NCBI RefSeq assembly: GCF_954871325.1
Contig: NC_088775.1
Coordinates: 70,719,561 to 70,783,560 of the forward strand
Length of the DNA stretch: 64,000 bases
Direction of reading: 5' to 3'
Origin: Gordionus sp. m RMFG-2023
Lineage: Eukaryota > Nematomorpha > Gordioida > Chordodea > Parachordodidae
The translations under genes and the position numbers were made by a program. The notes under the pieces are model-generated. The model did not search any database, was not told the DNA's origin, and saw only the letters and a program-made list of their open reading frames with translations. Positions 24,141-34,522 of the stretch are shown piece by piece (position 1 is the stretch's first letter; each line of letters begins with the position of its first letter).

Positions 24141-24497
24141 TATCTCAACGAGTCGGCGCTCAATATCCTGCATGACATCGATGTCGAGGGCTTACCCCCA
24201 ATCGATCAAGCTATACCCTGGATGATGGTGTCGACGCCCCTCCGATTGGATGATGAAGTTGATATGCCCAACATCTCCAACTTGGATATCATGGCAGAGG
24301 AATTCGACCTAGCAATTTTTTATGATACTCTAATTCTATCTAACGTGGAGGATGCGATCACCTCAGATAATCTATTAGCCAACGAGGAACGCATCACAGG
24401 CCCCGAGGAACGTACCCTCCCCCCCCCCCCCCACCTCAATAACACAGACATATACATATATATTATTCATACCGGCGCTTTTATATTTAGCAATTAG
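24126..24497 (+). CDS. Acidic GC-rich ORF enclosed in tandem repeats; captured fragment suspected
   Basis: The frame is open from 24126 to the stop at 24495-24497, with ATGs at 24222 and 24225. Between 24150 and 24420 base composition is near 50% GC, in sharp contrast with neighbours near 25%. Codons look like a real coding segment: LNESALNILHDIDVEGLPPI, then a run rich in D, E, L and I (SNLDIMAEEFDLAIFYDTLI; VEDAITSDNLLANEE). It lacks Cys and has few basic residues. The segment ends in a 14-base C run (24419-24432), after which the translation is probably spurious. I do not recognise a family. It could be an exon captured by the surrounding TIR element, or part of that element's ancestral protein. 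Expression is unproven. Confidence 0.45.
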   Translation, partial: FYKFLYLNESALNILHDIDVEGLPPIDQAIPWMMVSTPLRLDDEVDMPNISNLDIMAEEFDLAIFYDTLILSNVEDAITSDNLLANEERITGPEERTLPPPPHLNNTDIYIYIIHTGAFIFSN

Positions 24498-25425
24498 TTT
24501 ATATTAGATAATAATCAATAAAATTATACGCAAAATAACGCTTAACGGTTGATAATATCTCATTTTAATTATATAGCTGATAAGCTTATTAACATAACCT
24601 TAGCTTAAGAGTAATAACTCAAAAACTGTGGTGCCCCAATAGGCGGCCCACAATTATAATCCATTTTTTTATAATAACCAAATATAATTTAATTAAAAAT
24701 ATAAATTAAAAATTAATAAAATTAAATAAAATTAAAACCGCAATTTATTTCAAAGAATTAATAAAAAAATTGAAAAGATCTTAAAATTTCCATTTTTTTA
24801 ATATATTATATTCCATTTTTTTTAAATAAATAAATATAATTTAATTAAAAATATAAATTAAAAATTAATAAAATTAAATAAAATTAAAACCGCAATTTAT
24901 TTCAAAGAATTAATAAAAAAATTGAAAAGATCTTAAAATTTCCATTTTTTTAATATATTATAATGTAATGTTATTATAATATTTTTCTCGTAAAAAAAGC
25001 AATAAATCAATCAAATTACACATTAATCATTTTCTTTGTTATTTTTATTTTCAATATTATTTTTTAGCCTTTCGTATCATGCAGCCTTTCGACTTATAGA
25101 CCTACCCTAAAAAAAATAACAAAAAAAATAACATAAAAAAATAACAAAAATAAAATAAAAATAATATACCCCCGAGAGTGGCAGTAACCAAATATTTTTA
25201 TTCTTATAATTATCGTCTAGCTGGCACCAAAGGGGAGGGGAATAATTTTATTTTTTTGGATATAAAATTCATTGTTTTTTAAATAATTTTTTTTTACCAA
25301 GGCGGAGGGGATGGGGGGAAGGGGTATTTTTATTTTAATTTAAGAAAAGATATTAATTTTTAGAATATACTGATATAATAAAAAGATTAATTTTAAGAAT
25401 AGTATTGTAATTGTAAAATTTTAAA

Positions 25426-25815
25426 TCAGAGACCTTTAGAGGTACCATTTGCAAGGTCCTGCCGGGATTTTTTTTAAAAAAATTGGAGTTGGGCTGGGTT
25501 TGGCCGAATATTTTTTAAGAAAATTCGGTCAGGGTCGGGTGGGCCTTAGAAATTTTTTTATATAAATTTATCAATTTTATGATTAATTTTTTATGTAAAA
25601 TATAAATATTTTATTTTATTTATAGAAACTAGATACCATATAATAAATATCGTTTAATTAGAGAAATTATATAAACCAATTTCTGTATTTAAATTAATTT
25701 GAGTCGGGTCAGTAAATTTTTTTTAAAAAAATTTTGTTCCGTCCGGGGTAGACTTTTTTAAAAATATTTCGGGGGGGGGCGGGCCTGAAAAATTAGGCCC
25801 GGTGCAGATCACTAA
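25426..25815. mobile_element. GGCCC-rich MITE of the TCAGAGACCT family
   Basis: Left end TCAGAGACCTTTAGAGGTAC then CATTTGCAAGG; right end on the minus strand TTAGTGATCTGCACCGGGCC. Inside are GGGCTGGGTTTGGCC, GGTCGGGTGGGCC and GTCCGGGG motifs between long A/T runs. Same family as 13001-13835 and 61450-61773. Target duplication is not clear. Confidence 0.6.
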
Positions 25816-26269
25816 TTCAAAGCTATTATTTAAATATTTTGTTATACAATATTATAACCTTAAATTACATAATTATAAAATAGTATAGGGGAGACTAGGG
25901 TTAGGTAAACCCCGGGGCTTGGAAAACGATTTAATCTCATTTTAAAATTAAATAAACCAGAAGGTTAAAATTTTATCCTAATATAGTTTTCATTAATAAA
26001 TGATTGCTAAAAATTTAATTTAGAAATAAAATTTTGTGAAATTTTCAAAAGATTTTTACATGACAGAATTTTAATTTTTATTAAAATATATAATAATTTA
26101 TATATTTTAAATTTTATTGAAAAGTTTATAAACTCTTCTATAATTTGAATAAGTTTTATGAGTATTCATGAAATCTAGATATTATTTCAATCATGATGTG
26201 TCAGCGAGGTTTGCTAAGCCATCACGTCAATTATGGCAGTTAGTAATAAAGGGCGTAGGCTTAAGTCAG
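25816..26269. other. A+T-rich spacer with one GGGGAGACTAGGGTT motif
   Basis: At 25886-25925 GGGGAGACTAGGGTTAGG and AAACCCCGGGGCTTGG stand out from the A/T background and may be the single remaining end of another DNA transposon. Nothing else is supported. Confidence 0.35.
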
Positions 26270-27478
26270 CTCGTTTCAGCAAAAAAGTTGAAAAATAAAT
26301 ATTATGACAATTGTCATTTTTCTATGGTACATCTTCACTGAAATTTTATTAACATCTTTACAATACATATTTTTACCTATTTGTTTTAAAATAATTCAGG
26401 AAGGTTAAAAAATAACGATTATGACAATTGTCACTCTTCTATGGTACATCTTCACTGAAATTTTATTTTAACATCTTTACAATATATATTCTTACCTATT
26501 TACTTCCAAAAAGTTCAAAAATAACGATTATGACAATTGTGACTTTTCTGTGGTATCTAAAATTTTAACTTAACATGTTTACAATATATATTTTTACCTA
26601 TTTGCTTTGGAAAAATTCAAAAAAGTTCAAAAATAACGATTATGAAAATTGTCACTTTTCTATGGTACATCTTCACTGACATTTTATTTTAACATCTTTA
26701 CAATATATATTTTTACCTATTTACTTTAAAAAAAGTTAAAAAATAACTATTATGACAATTGTCACTTTTCTATGGTACATCTTCACTGAAATTTTATTTT
26801 AACATCTTTACAATATATATTCTTACCTATTTATTTTAAAAAAATTCAAAAAAGTTAAAAAATAACGATTATGACAATTGTCACTTTTCTATGGTAAATC
26901 TTCACTGAAATTTTTTTAAATATCTTTACAATAGATATTTTTACCTATTTGCTTTGGAAAAATTCAAAAAAGTTAAAAAATAACGATTGTGACAATTGTC
27001 ACTTCTCTATGGTACATCTTCACTGAAATTTTTTTAAATATCTTTACAATAGATATTTTTACCTATTTGCTTTGAAAAAATTCAAAAAAGTTAAAAAATA
27101 ACGATTGTGACAATTGTCACTTTTCTATGGTACATCTTCACTGAAATTTTATTTTAACATCTTTACAATATATAATTTTTACCTATTTACTTTAAAAAAA
27201 TTCAAAAAAGTTAAAAAATAACGATTTTGACAATTGTCACTTTTCTATGGTACATCTTCACTGAAATTTTATTTTAACATCTTTACAATATAAATTTTTA
27301 CATATTTACTTTAAAAAAATTTAAAAAAGTTAAAAAATAACGATTATGACGATTGTCACTTCTCTATGGTACATCTTCACTGAAATTTTATTTTAACATC
27401 TTTACAATATTTATTTTTACTTTTTTACTTTAAAAAAATTCCAAAAAGTTAAAAAATAACGATTATTACATAGATCAA
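26270..27478. repeat. Right-arm tandem array, ~118-bp monomer, about 10 copies (inverse of left arm)
   Basis: Monomers read AACGATTATGACAATTGTCA, CTTTTCTATGGTACATCTTC, ACTGAAATTTTATTTTAACA and TCTTTACAATATATATTTTT in order. The array begins after CAGCTCGTTTCAGCAAAAAA, a start also seen at 41380. It is inverted relative to 14396-15312. Confidence 0.92.
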
Positions 27479-27912
27479 CTTATTCGACTAAATTAGTTGT
27501 TTTAGTCGACTATATTAGCCTTTTTAGTCGACTATATTAGTCGTTTTAGTCGACTATATTAGTCGTTTTAGTCGACTATATTAGTCGTTTTAGTCGACTA
27601 TATTATTTGTTTTAGTCCACTATATTAGTCGTTATAGTCGACTATATTAGTCGTTTTAGTCAACTAAATTAGTCGTTTTAGTCGACTAATAGACTTAGTC
27701 GTTTTAGTCGACTAAATTAGTTTTAATCGACTATATTAGTCGTTTTAGTCGACTATATTAGTCGTTATAGTTGACTATATTAGTCGTTTTAGTCAACTAA
27801 ATTAGTCGTTTTAGTCGACTAATAGACTAATTTAATCGCTAAAGTTTTTGTCGATTTCCATGACTACAACTATTAGTCGTAGTCGAAAGAACTCGACTAA
27901 TTAACAATACTA
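27479..27912. repeat. Right-tip 22-bp array of TTAGTCGACTATATTAGTCG type, about 19 copies
   Basis: A 22-base unit (AGTCGACTATATTAGTCGTT plus TT) repeats with few changes; every unit contains the palindrome GTCGAC or a one-base variant. The array runs to the terminus TTAACAATACTA (27912). Confidence 0.92.
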
Positions 27913-28116
27913 CTTATTCATATCAAAATTAGTAAAAATTAGCCTAACTCTTAAAAATAAAAGGGGGAAATTGCTTGAAAAGTAAAGAGATTTTTAGTAT
28001 TCAAGAGTTTTGCATTGTAATATAACGCTATAATTAGTTACGTCAACTATCAAAAATTGATTAAAGAACAATATATATATATCAGTTTTTAATTTCTCCT
28101 TATATTTATTCGCCAG

Positions 28117-28247
28117 AATACATTGTAGGAATACCTAGTGCACCTCGTCAATTTGGAAGTTACCTAAAAGAAACGCTCCGATCTATCTTTATAGCTTTGT
28201 CAAGAGAACAATTAAATGATCTAAAGGTCATCATATTGCTATCCGGG
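28117..28247 (+). CDS. MGAT4-like: Exon of an MGAT4-family (GT54) glycosyltransferase gene
   Basis: The exon follows a strong acceptor (pyrimidine-rich TTCTCCTTATATTTATTCGC then CAG) and ends at a consensus donor (GGG then GTAAGA). It contributes two bases of a split codon and 43 codons, phase 0 at the end. The peptide starts YIVGIPSAPRQFGSYLKETL and continues RSIFIALSREQLNDLKVIIL. It matches from memory the start of the GT54 catalytic domain of MGAT4A/C (xVMGIPTVKRExxSYLxxTLxSL; VGVSSVQRKKGNYLLKTIKS). These are Golgi type II membrane proteins that add beta-1,4-GlcNAc branches to N-glycans. Only 131 bases long. The next exon found is 17.4 kb downstream. Upstream exons, including the membrane anchor, were not found. 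Confidence 0.8.
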
Positions 28248-28253
28248 GTAAGA

Positions 28254-28694
28254 TGACTCTCTAGTATTTTTAGGGAATAATTTGTAAATTAAATTATAAT
28301 AAAATATCTTAGCAAAAAAAATAAATAAAAAATGAGCCTCTGAAAGTAAAATAGTTAAATTCATCTTGGCAGACACAATATAATAACATATTTAATTTAA
28401 TAATAATTTTTTTAGCAAAAGAGTGGTTAAATAATAATGGTTAGGTGGTTAAATAAAGGCTGCACATCATGACGCTCTTTGAAGTTGTCATTATTAAATA
28501 AAATAGATTTAAATTGCGATTTTATTCAATTTTTTTTGGTTATTATTTTAAATAATTTTAAGTTTTTCTTATTATATAAAATAAAAACCTTTTATTACTA
28601 AATTTTGTATCCCCTTTTCCTAAACCTTCTGTCGGTGACAATGAGATAATATATAATCTATATTATCCTGTTTTAACTTGACTTACAGGGTTTC
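28254..28694. other. Intron sequence, no further feature
   Basis: A+T-rich sequence downstream of the exon donor. Nothing else is supported. Confidence 0.4.
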
Positions 28695-28965
28695 CCATTC
28701 AAAAAAATAAAAGTCCAATCAAAAAAGGAAAAGTGTCATTCATAAAAGGAAAAGGGTCAATCATAAAAGGAAAAGGTTCGATCAAAAAAGGAAAAGTCCC
28801 AAAGGTTTAGGAAAAAGTCCGATAAAAAAAAGAAAAAGTGTCAAACAAAAATGGAAAAGATTCAATCAAAAAAGGAAAAGTGTCAAACAAAAATGATAAG
28901 GTCCAATCAATAAAGGAAAAATGTCAATTAAAAAAGGAAAATTCCCATTCAAAAAAGAAAATTAT
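28695..28965. repeat. Minisatellite, ~24-bp unit, about 11 copies
   Basis: Units vary around GTGTCAATCAAAAAAGGAAA followed by AG, purine-rich on the plus strand, with one copy interrupted by AAAGGTTTAGG. It is followed by a T/C-rich stretch to 29110. The plus-strand ORF 28838-29134 (Lys/Ser/Asn-rich then Phe/Leu-rich) is a translation of this repeat and not a gene. Confidence 0.9.
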
Positions 28966-29139
28966 AAATTTTTTTTCTTCTCAATTTTTCTTAAATTTTT
29001 ATTTATTTTTATTATTCCTTCTTATTTTATTTCTAACTTTTTGCGATTTCTTTACTTTATTTTTCTTACTATATCTTTTCTCAATTTATTTTTCTTATAG
29101 TATTATATTTATGATCTTAATCCATCTACCGTGATTAGT

Positions 29140-30124
29140 TGATAGGCTCAAGATGGCTGGGAATATATGCAGCTGTTAATCCTCGATTAATGACGTGATT
29201 AATTAATGTATGGCGCGGGTGTCTTGGCTAAATATACAATTTAGGCTATCTTTGAATAAACTGGACACTTGCATTTGATACACAAATGCGGCTGTACGAT
29301 GTCACCTCCTAGACGTTAACTGATGGCAACTCTCAATTGTTCAACTGATAAGAGAATGGAAGTGATCTGGCCATTTATGACCGTCAAGTCTGTCAGCTGA
29401 TTGAAGGAGTTGTATACAATCCAAGGGTGGGTTGACTGATAAAGTTGTTTGGAAGTTGAGTATTAAAAGTCTGGATAGATTTTATGAGTGATAATTGATG
29501 GAAAGAAGCGTTAGGCGGTATATTGGCCTCCCATTTTTTGGTTGAGTTAAATAATAACCGGTCGACGTGACATACGAAGCCTAAGATCATAAAGTTTATT
29601 TATCTGAATGATAAAAATGATGATGAAGATAAAAAGTGTGGAAAGAAGCCGAAACCACCTGATTTAGAAGAAAATTACTGATGAGGCGACTCCAATTGAA
29701 TGGGGTTAATTCAATGTTTAAAATTTTTTGAATTTATCTTGAATTTTGGATAAAAAATCGGAAGTAAGATAAACGTAATATATACGTATTAAAAATAGAT
29801 ATTGAAGTGCTGGTAAATGGCATAGGATATGTTCTATTTTGTAAAGGCTTTTGAAAATATTGTGTTAAAATTCTTCGGACAGGGTAATAATGCCTAACGG
29901 AAAACCTAATAGGGTTAAATTTTCTCAAGCGATTATTTTTTAGCCTACTAAATTAGGAGGTTGGTTGTTTAAAAACATAATTCTGTTTTATTAATATTAA
30001 ATCCGAGGTCTAAAGCAAGGGAATTAGTTTTCAAATATCGTAAAGCAGTAAATATATTAACTGAAGGACCACATATGGTACCCTCGTCTAATTACCACAA
30101 ATTTAGGTTTAAATTAGATGATGA
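29140..30124. other. Less A+T-rich, non-repetitive stretch of unknown nature
   Basis: Composition is closer to 38% GC than the surroundings. Minus-strand ORFs at 29393-29590 and 29734-29928 and a plus-strand run near 29590-29680 (NDKNDDEDKKCGKKPKPPDL) are open but unrecognised. The target duplication of the hAT at 30133-34514 shows that 30124 was once joined directly to 34523, so this stretch is probably part of the same older unit as the Ty3-like fossil there. Confidence 0.4.
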
Positions 30125-30770
30125 ATTTCAAGCAGGGATCCTAACCTTTATTTATAACAATTCAGTTTGGTTACGATTCAGTATGTAAACAATTATAATG
30201 GTTATGGTTCGGTTACGTTTTTAAGAAAAAATTTATAAAGTTTCGGTTCAGCTAATTGTAAAGATTTATTAAGGTTTGATATTTTTTTTGAAATTATTTT
30301 TATTGTAGCAACACCATCATATAATGATTTTAATTATAAATATTATTTATTAAAATTTTGCCATCACCTAGGTTAATTTATTGTTTATTTATAAAATGGA
30401 TGTAATTAATTTATTTTTATTATAAGTATCTATGAATAATATATAAAACAACACGTGGATAATTTAAAAGTATCGTAATATAGATTGTAGAAAGTATATT
30501 TAAAAGTATCGTAATATAGATTGTAGAAAGAATATACACTTCAAATCAAGTTTTTATTCACTTTATTAATTGATAAAAATCATCACAAATTGAAAAATCC
30601 AATAATCATAATATAGTAAAAAAATATAATATTTTCTCCGTAATTTATTAATTTATAAAAGAATCTCTTTTTTTTAAATTTCAAAACTTTAATGATCCAA
30701 ATATATCGAAAAATATACATTATATAATCTTCATTTTTTCCTTTTCATATAATAATAATAATTTTCCACC

Positions 30771-30797
30771 AATCAGATGTATACAATACATCTGATT
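30771..30797. repeat. Short perfect hairpin, 12-bp arms
   Basis: AATCAGATGTAT and its complement ATACATCTGATT are separated by three bases (ACA). No nearby gene explains it; possibly a MITE core or a transcription-independent cruciform. Confidence 0.6.
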
Positions 30798-30855
30798 GAC
30801 GATTAACAAAATTAAATGTGAATACATGCTTTTAATGCATAACATACTAGGAAAG

Positions 30856-31745
30856 ATAACAATATGATTTTAACGGTTTTCCTAAAAGCAAAGAAAATTC
30901 AATTATTAAATTTAAGGCAATGTTTATATGTAGCATCCACGTCGAGACAAAATTAAATAACAGAAGGGTGGATGAGGTTGATAGAGGAGGGCATACTATT
31001 TAATTACAACATAACAAAACATTTAGTTTTAAAATAAGGAGATTTATTTGTAACCGCAATCTTACGTATAAATAAATTTCTTGATTTATAAACTACTTAT
31101 ATGAAAAAAAGATTAAGTGTTGTTAATTAATGAGTTGTGCTCAGACCCAGGGTTTAGGTCTAAAAATTGCTAAACCAGCACTGAGCACGAATCCCGAAGA
31201 AAACCCCAGGGTTTAGACCCTTAATCCCCACGCGAACATGTATTTTCTTTGAAAAATATTACAAAACATTATTGAATTTATTATTATGTATAAATCAGGG
31301 ACCTTAACCTTTATTTATAATGGTTCATTATGTAAAAAATTATAATGGTTACGGTTCTTAAGAAAAAATTTATAAAGTTTCGGTTTGGTTCAGCTAATTA
31401 TAAAGGTTTTTAAAGGTTAATTACGGTTAGAAATTTTTTTCTAAATTATTTTTATTGATGCAACATCATCGTAATAAGTATATATGAATAATATATAAGA
31501 ATCATAACTCTGAACGTATAAGTAATATATTTTTTAATATGAGTGAATTCATATTTGTTCGTTGTGAAGATAACACAAATTTTAGCCCAAAAATGCCCTT
31601 TTACAGAAATTATATTGCAGGAAACCCAAGTACTATAAGAGCAAGTTTATTTAATTCTAAATATTCAAATTTTTTGATTCCCAATTTATAAAAACTGATA
31701 TATTTTAGATTAATAAATGCAACTAAATCAAAAATTGGTAATTTA
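30856..31745 (+). repeat. Inverted duplication, left copy
   Basis: Pairs in inverse orientation with 40215-41122. It includes GGGTGGATGAGGTTGATAGA, the CAGACCCAGGGTTTAGG/CCCAGGGTTTAGACCCTTAA motifs (31146-31225), and the terminus and first 450 bases of a CAGGGACC hAT copy. The flank plus element terminus is duplicated together. Confidence 0.75.
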
Positions 31746-32109
31746 GATATTTTACATACTAAAATATAGAAAATACGAATATGGCTCTAATAGTATAAGA
31801 AATAAATACAAAAAAAATATGAGGTCAAAGCAGATAAATATTGTAAAATTATGATATTGATCAACTAATTAGAATTCATCATTATGTAAAGTCACATCGT
31901 ATGGATATTATTGGCTTAAGAATTTACAATCCCTCACACTTAAAAAATAATATAATAAACAGATTTGAACAATTTGCAGACTTACATTTCAAGACAACAC
32001 AAAATCTATTTTTCATAATAAAGGGTATAACTACTAATGCTTTAAAATATACTCAAATGCCAAAATTATATAAATAATATATAAAATTATAACCTTCACA
32101 GAGCTATAT

Positions 32110-33660
32110 AATCACTATGTGGGTTGAATCTTTTTCTCATGATATTAACGACTCCAATATAAGTGCAAACCTTACTTGTGGCAGAACAAAAATGAGCAAG
32201 GCTATCACAAGTGTTTTAGTATCTGAATCCTAGAGGTCAATTCTAGACGATTTGAAAGATGGGCATCCATATGCAATTCTAACAGATGCATCTAATAAGG
32301 GAAATATTAAAACATTTCCTCCGATCCTTCGCTATTTCAACAAAAATAACAACATTTCAATAAAACTGTTAAAATTTTTTCCTCGGATAGTGAAAAATCC
32401 AACAATGTAGCTAGCCACATAATGGTAAATATAGCTGATTCAGGGTTATCAATGATTTGCATGTCAGCTTTCTGCGCTGATAATGCCTTTGTAAATTTTG
32501 GCAAAAACCAAAGTTACCGAATTGAGGCAGCACAATAATGAATTAATACCAATTGGCTGTATATGCCATATACTACATAATTCTTGCAAAAAGGCAATGA
32601 ATGTACTATCTGTGGATGTCGAAATAATTAAGATGATATGTTTTAACGAATTTAGTTCATCAACTAAAAGTTAATGAATTAAAAGAGTTGGTGAAGTGGT
32701 CTGACTTGGAATGGTGTGAGTTGTTGCGATATATACCTATCAGGTGGTTGTCATTAATATCTGCCATCGATAGAATTTTAAAATTTTACAAACCCTTAAA
32801 AAAATACTTCTTAAATATAGATTTTTAAAGCTATCCAAAATTTTGAAAAATTTTTTCGAGTATGAAATGGCAGAAGCATATTTGGGATTCGTTTCACATG
32901 TAGGAAATCTACTTCATGGAGTTAATATTCAGTTGCAATCAGAATATTCTTTATTAAAAAAGATTCACAAAATCATGCTACAGCTCTGTTCATCTCTAAA
33001 GTTAAAATTGATAATAAATTTTATGACGCTATTGCTAAAAATATTATATTAAAATGTTCAAATAATGAAGCAGTTATTTTTATTAAGAAAATTTTAGAAT
33101 ATTTACAATCAAAATTTGATTTTAATAACTCTATTTACAAATGTATAAATATTATGACCTTGAAACAGAAACCATCAATTGATGGTTTTTATAATTTAAT
33201 AAATATATTAAAAATACTGAAAGACAGTTTGAGGAGATTGTAATTCTCTTTATTTTTTATGATTTGCCAAAATACTTAAAGTTAGATGGTCTAAAAGCAG
33301 AGGAAAAATAGGTAGAATTTTTTCGTAATAACGATAAATCTCCATGGATACAATAGCGGAGAATCAAGGGAAATATTTTAATATTTCCCTTATTAGATGC
33401 ATCTGTTAGAATTGCATATGTATGCCCATCTTTCAAAACGTCAAGAATTGACCTCCTGGATTTAGGTCCTAAAACATTGATAGCCTTGCTCATTTTTGTT
33501 CTACAAGTATAGTTTTCATATGGGGAAAAGATTCTACCAACATTGTGATGATAAGTATCTCTTTGAATGTTGTACTACAAGATAAGTGATTACAATTGCC
33601 GCAACTGTAGTTGCATCTGTATTATTTCTTATTTTTGGAGTACCTTATAATGTATTTAAA
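32110..33660 (+). pseudogene. hAT transposase remnant with an inverted internal duplicate
   Basis: The plus strand reads TCGRTKMSKAITSVLVS, DDLKDGHPYAILTDASNKGN and IKTFPPILRYF (32170-32340). It continues LVKWSDLEWCELLRYIPIRW, LSLISAIDRILKFYKPLKKY and FFEYEMAEAYLGFVSHVGNL (32690-32910), a pattern typical of hAT transposases of the KIAA1586-like group. From 33660 back to 33250 the minus strand carries a second copy of the first part: SKAINVLGPKSRRSILDVLK, then KDGHTYAILTDASNKGNIKI. Stops and frameshifts are frequent. The C-terminal hATC motif was not located. Inactive. Confidence 0.75.
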
Positions 33661-34522
33661 CGTGATACGTGATAATTAAGCGCCTATCCCTATAATGTTA
33701 TACACACACACGGTAGATTTTCAATTGCGGTCGTTTTGCGGAACATTCGCATAAAATGTATTTATAATTGTAAAATTAAAATCGTTTTTTTTATAAAATA
33801 TTATCTTGTTTACATTCTTGTTAATAATATATTTTAATAAATCAAGATGTTATTTTATTTTGAAAATTAGTTACCGACTTTGTATTTATATAAACTAATT
33901 ATAAAAAATAATAGGCGGAATATTAAGTCAATTCAGCCCGCAAAATTTTTTTTTTAGCAATTTTTATATTTCTACCGCAATTTTCGTATTTCTCCCGCAT
34001 AATACCAAATTTCTCCCGCATAATACCAAATTTCTCCCGCAATTTGAAAATTTTGACCTGGCAACCCTGTATGGGAATAATGATCTTTTATCAAACTACT
34101 CATGGGTAGATGGGATATTATACTTAAATTAATTAAATAAATGCAACTAAATCAAAAATCTACAAATTGGTTATTGATTTATTTTACCTATTAAATAGAA
34201 AAAATAGGAATGCAAGAAGCAGTTAAAAGATTTTGGATTTAAGTCATAGTGAAAAAAATTAATGCATACTTCTTATGGATATTAAACAAGTATTTTGATC
34301 ATTTAATAATTATAAATAACGACGCAGATATGGTAAATGGAAAAAAATGTTAAAAAAATATAAAATTATTTATTTTATTTTGGTTGAACCCGGTTCAAAC
34401 CAATTTGACTTTTTATAAAGGTTCTTTTTACTCCTTCAAAAAATTATAGCGGTTCGGTTAAGATACAGATATATAATGGTTTATCGGTTCTTTATAGTTC
34501 AGTCCGGATTCCTGATTTCAAG

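Larger units (their letters stand above)
22171..25104. mobile_element. TIR element built of tandem arrays around a GC-rich ORF
   Basis: Left end AAGGTCTAAAAGTCGAAAGG; right end on the minus strand TAGGTCTATAAGTCGAAAGG. Both continue CTGCATGATACGAAAGGCTA. Arms extend at least to the repeat block with TGCGGTTTTAATTTTATT (left 22310-22880; inverse right 24660-24960). No target duplication was identified. The middle holds a dimeric tandem array (22940-24140) and an isolated GC-rich acidic ORF (24126-24497). No transposase is visible, so it is non-autonomous. Confidence 0.7.
14222..27912. mobile_element. 13.7-kb structure with hAT-type termini and satellite-array arms
   Basis: Left terminus (G)TAGTGTTGTTAATCGACTAA; right terminus, minus strand, TAGTATTGTTAATTAGTCGA. 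The octamer CTTATTCA stands directly outside both ends (14214-14221 and 27913-27920), a perfect 8-bp duplication. Each arm has TCGAC-rich motifs at the tip and a ~118-bp tandem array inward, in opposite orientation. The interior 11 kb holds a mariner-like remnant, a whole MULE with its own TIRs and duplication, a tandem-repeat TIR element and a MITE, all probably later arrivals. No transposase that could be its own was found, so it is a non-autonomous hAT-type element swollen by insertions. It lies upstream of the first GT54 exon found. Confidence 0.7.
30133..34514 (+). mobile_element. hAT element with perfect 8-bp target duplication and internal rearrangement
   Basis: Left end CAGGGATCCTAACC; right end on the minus strand CAGGAATCCGGACTGAAC. 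ATTTCAAG occurs directly outside both ends (30125-30132 and 34515-34522). Subterminal motifs of the TATAATGGTTACGGTTC type recur. A second copy of the left terminus (CAGGGACCTTAACC, 31296) sits inside, preceded by about 440 bases that reappear inverted beside the element at 39887-40684. The interior therefore holds a nested or duplicated copy. Transposase remnants lie at 32110-33660. Confidence 0.85.

Noticed and set aside
27479-27912. CRISPR-like regular array
   Set aside because: Units are directly adjacent without unique spacers, internally palindromic, and in a eukaryotic transposon tip.
14222-27912. Reading the two array arms as two separate elements
   Set aside because: Possible in principle, but the identical octamer outside both ends and the mirror arrangement favour one insertion event; kept as the stated alternative.
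28838-29134. 98-codon plus-strand ORF, Lys/Ser/Asn-rich then Phe/Leu-rich
   Set aside because: First half is the 24-base minisatellite, second half a T-rich low-complexity run; hydrophobicity reflects composition.
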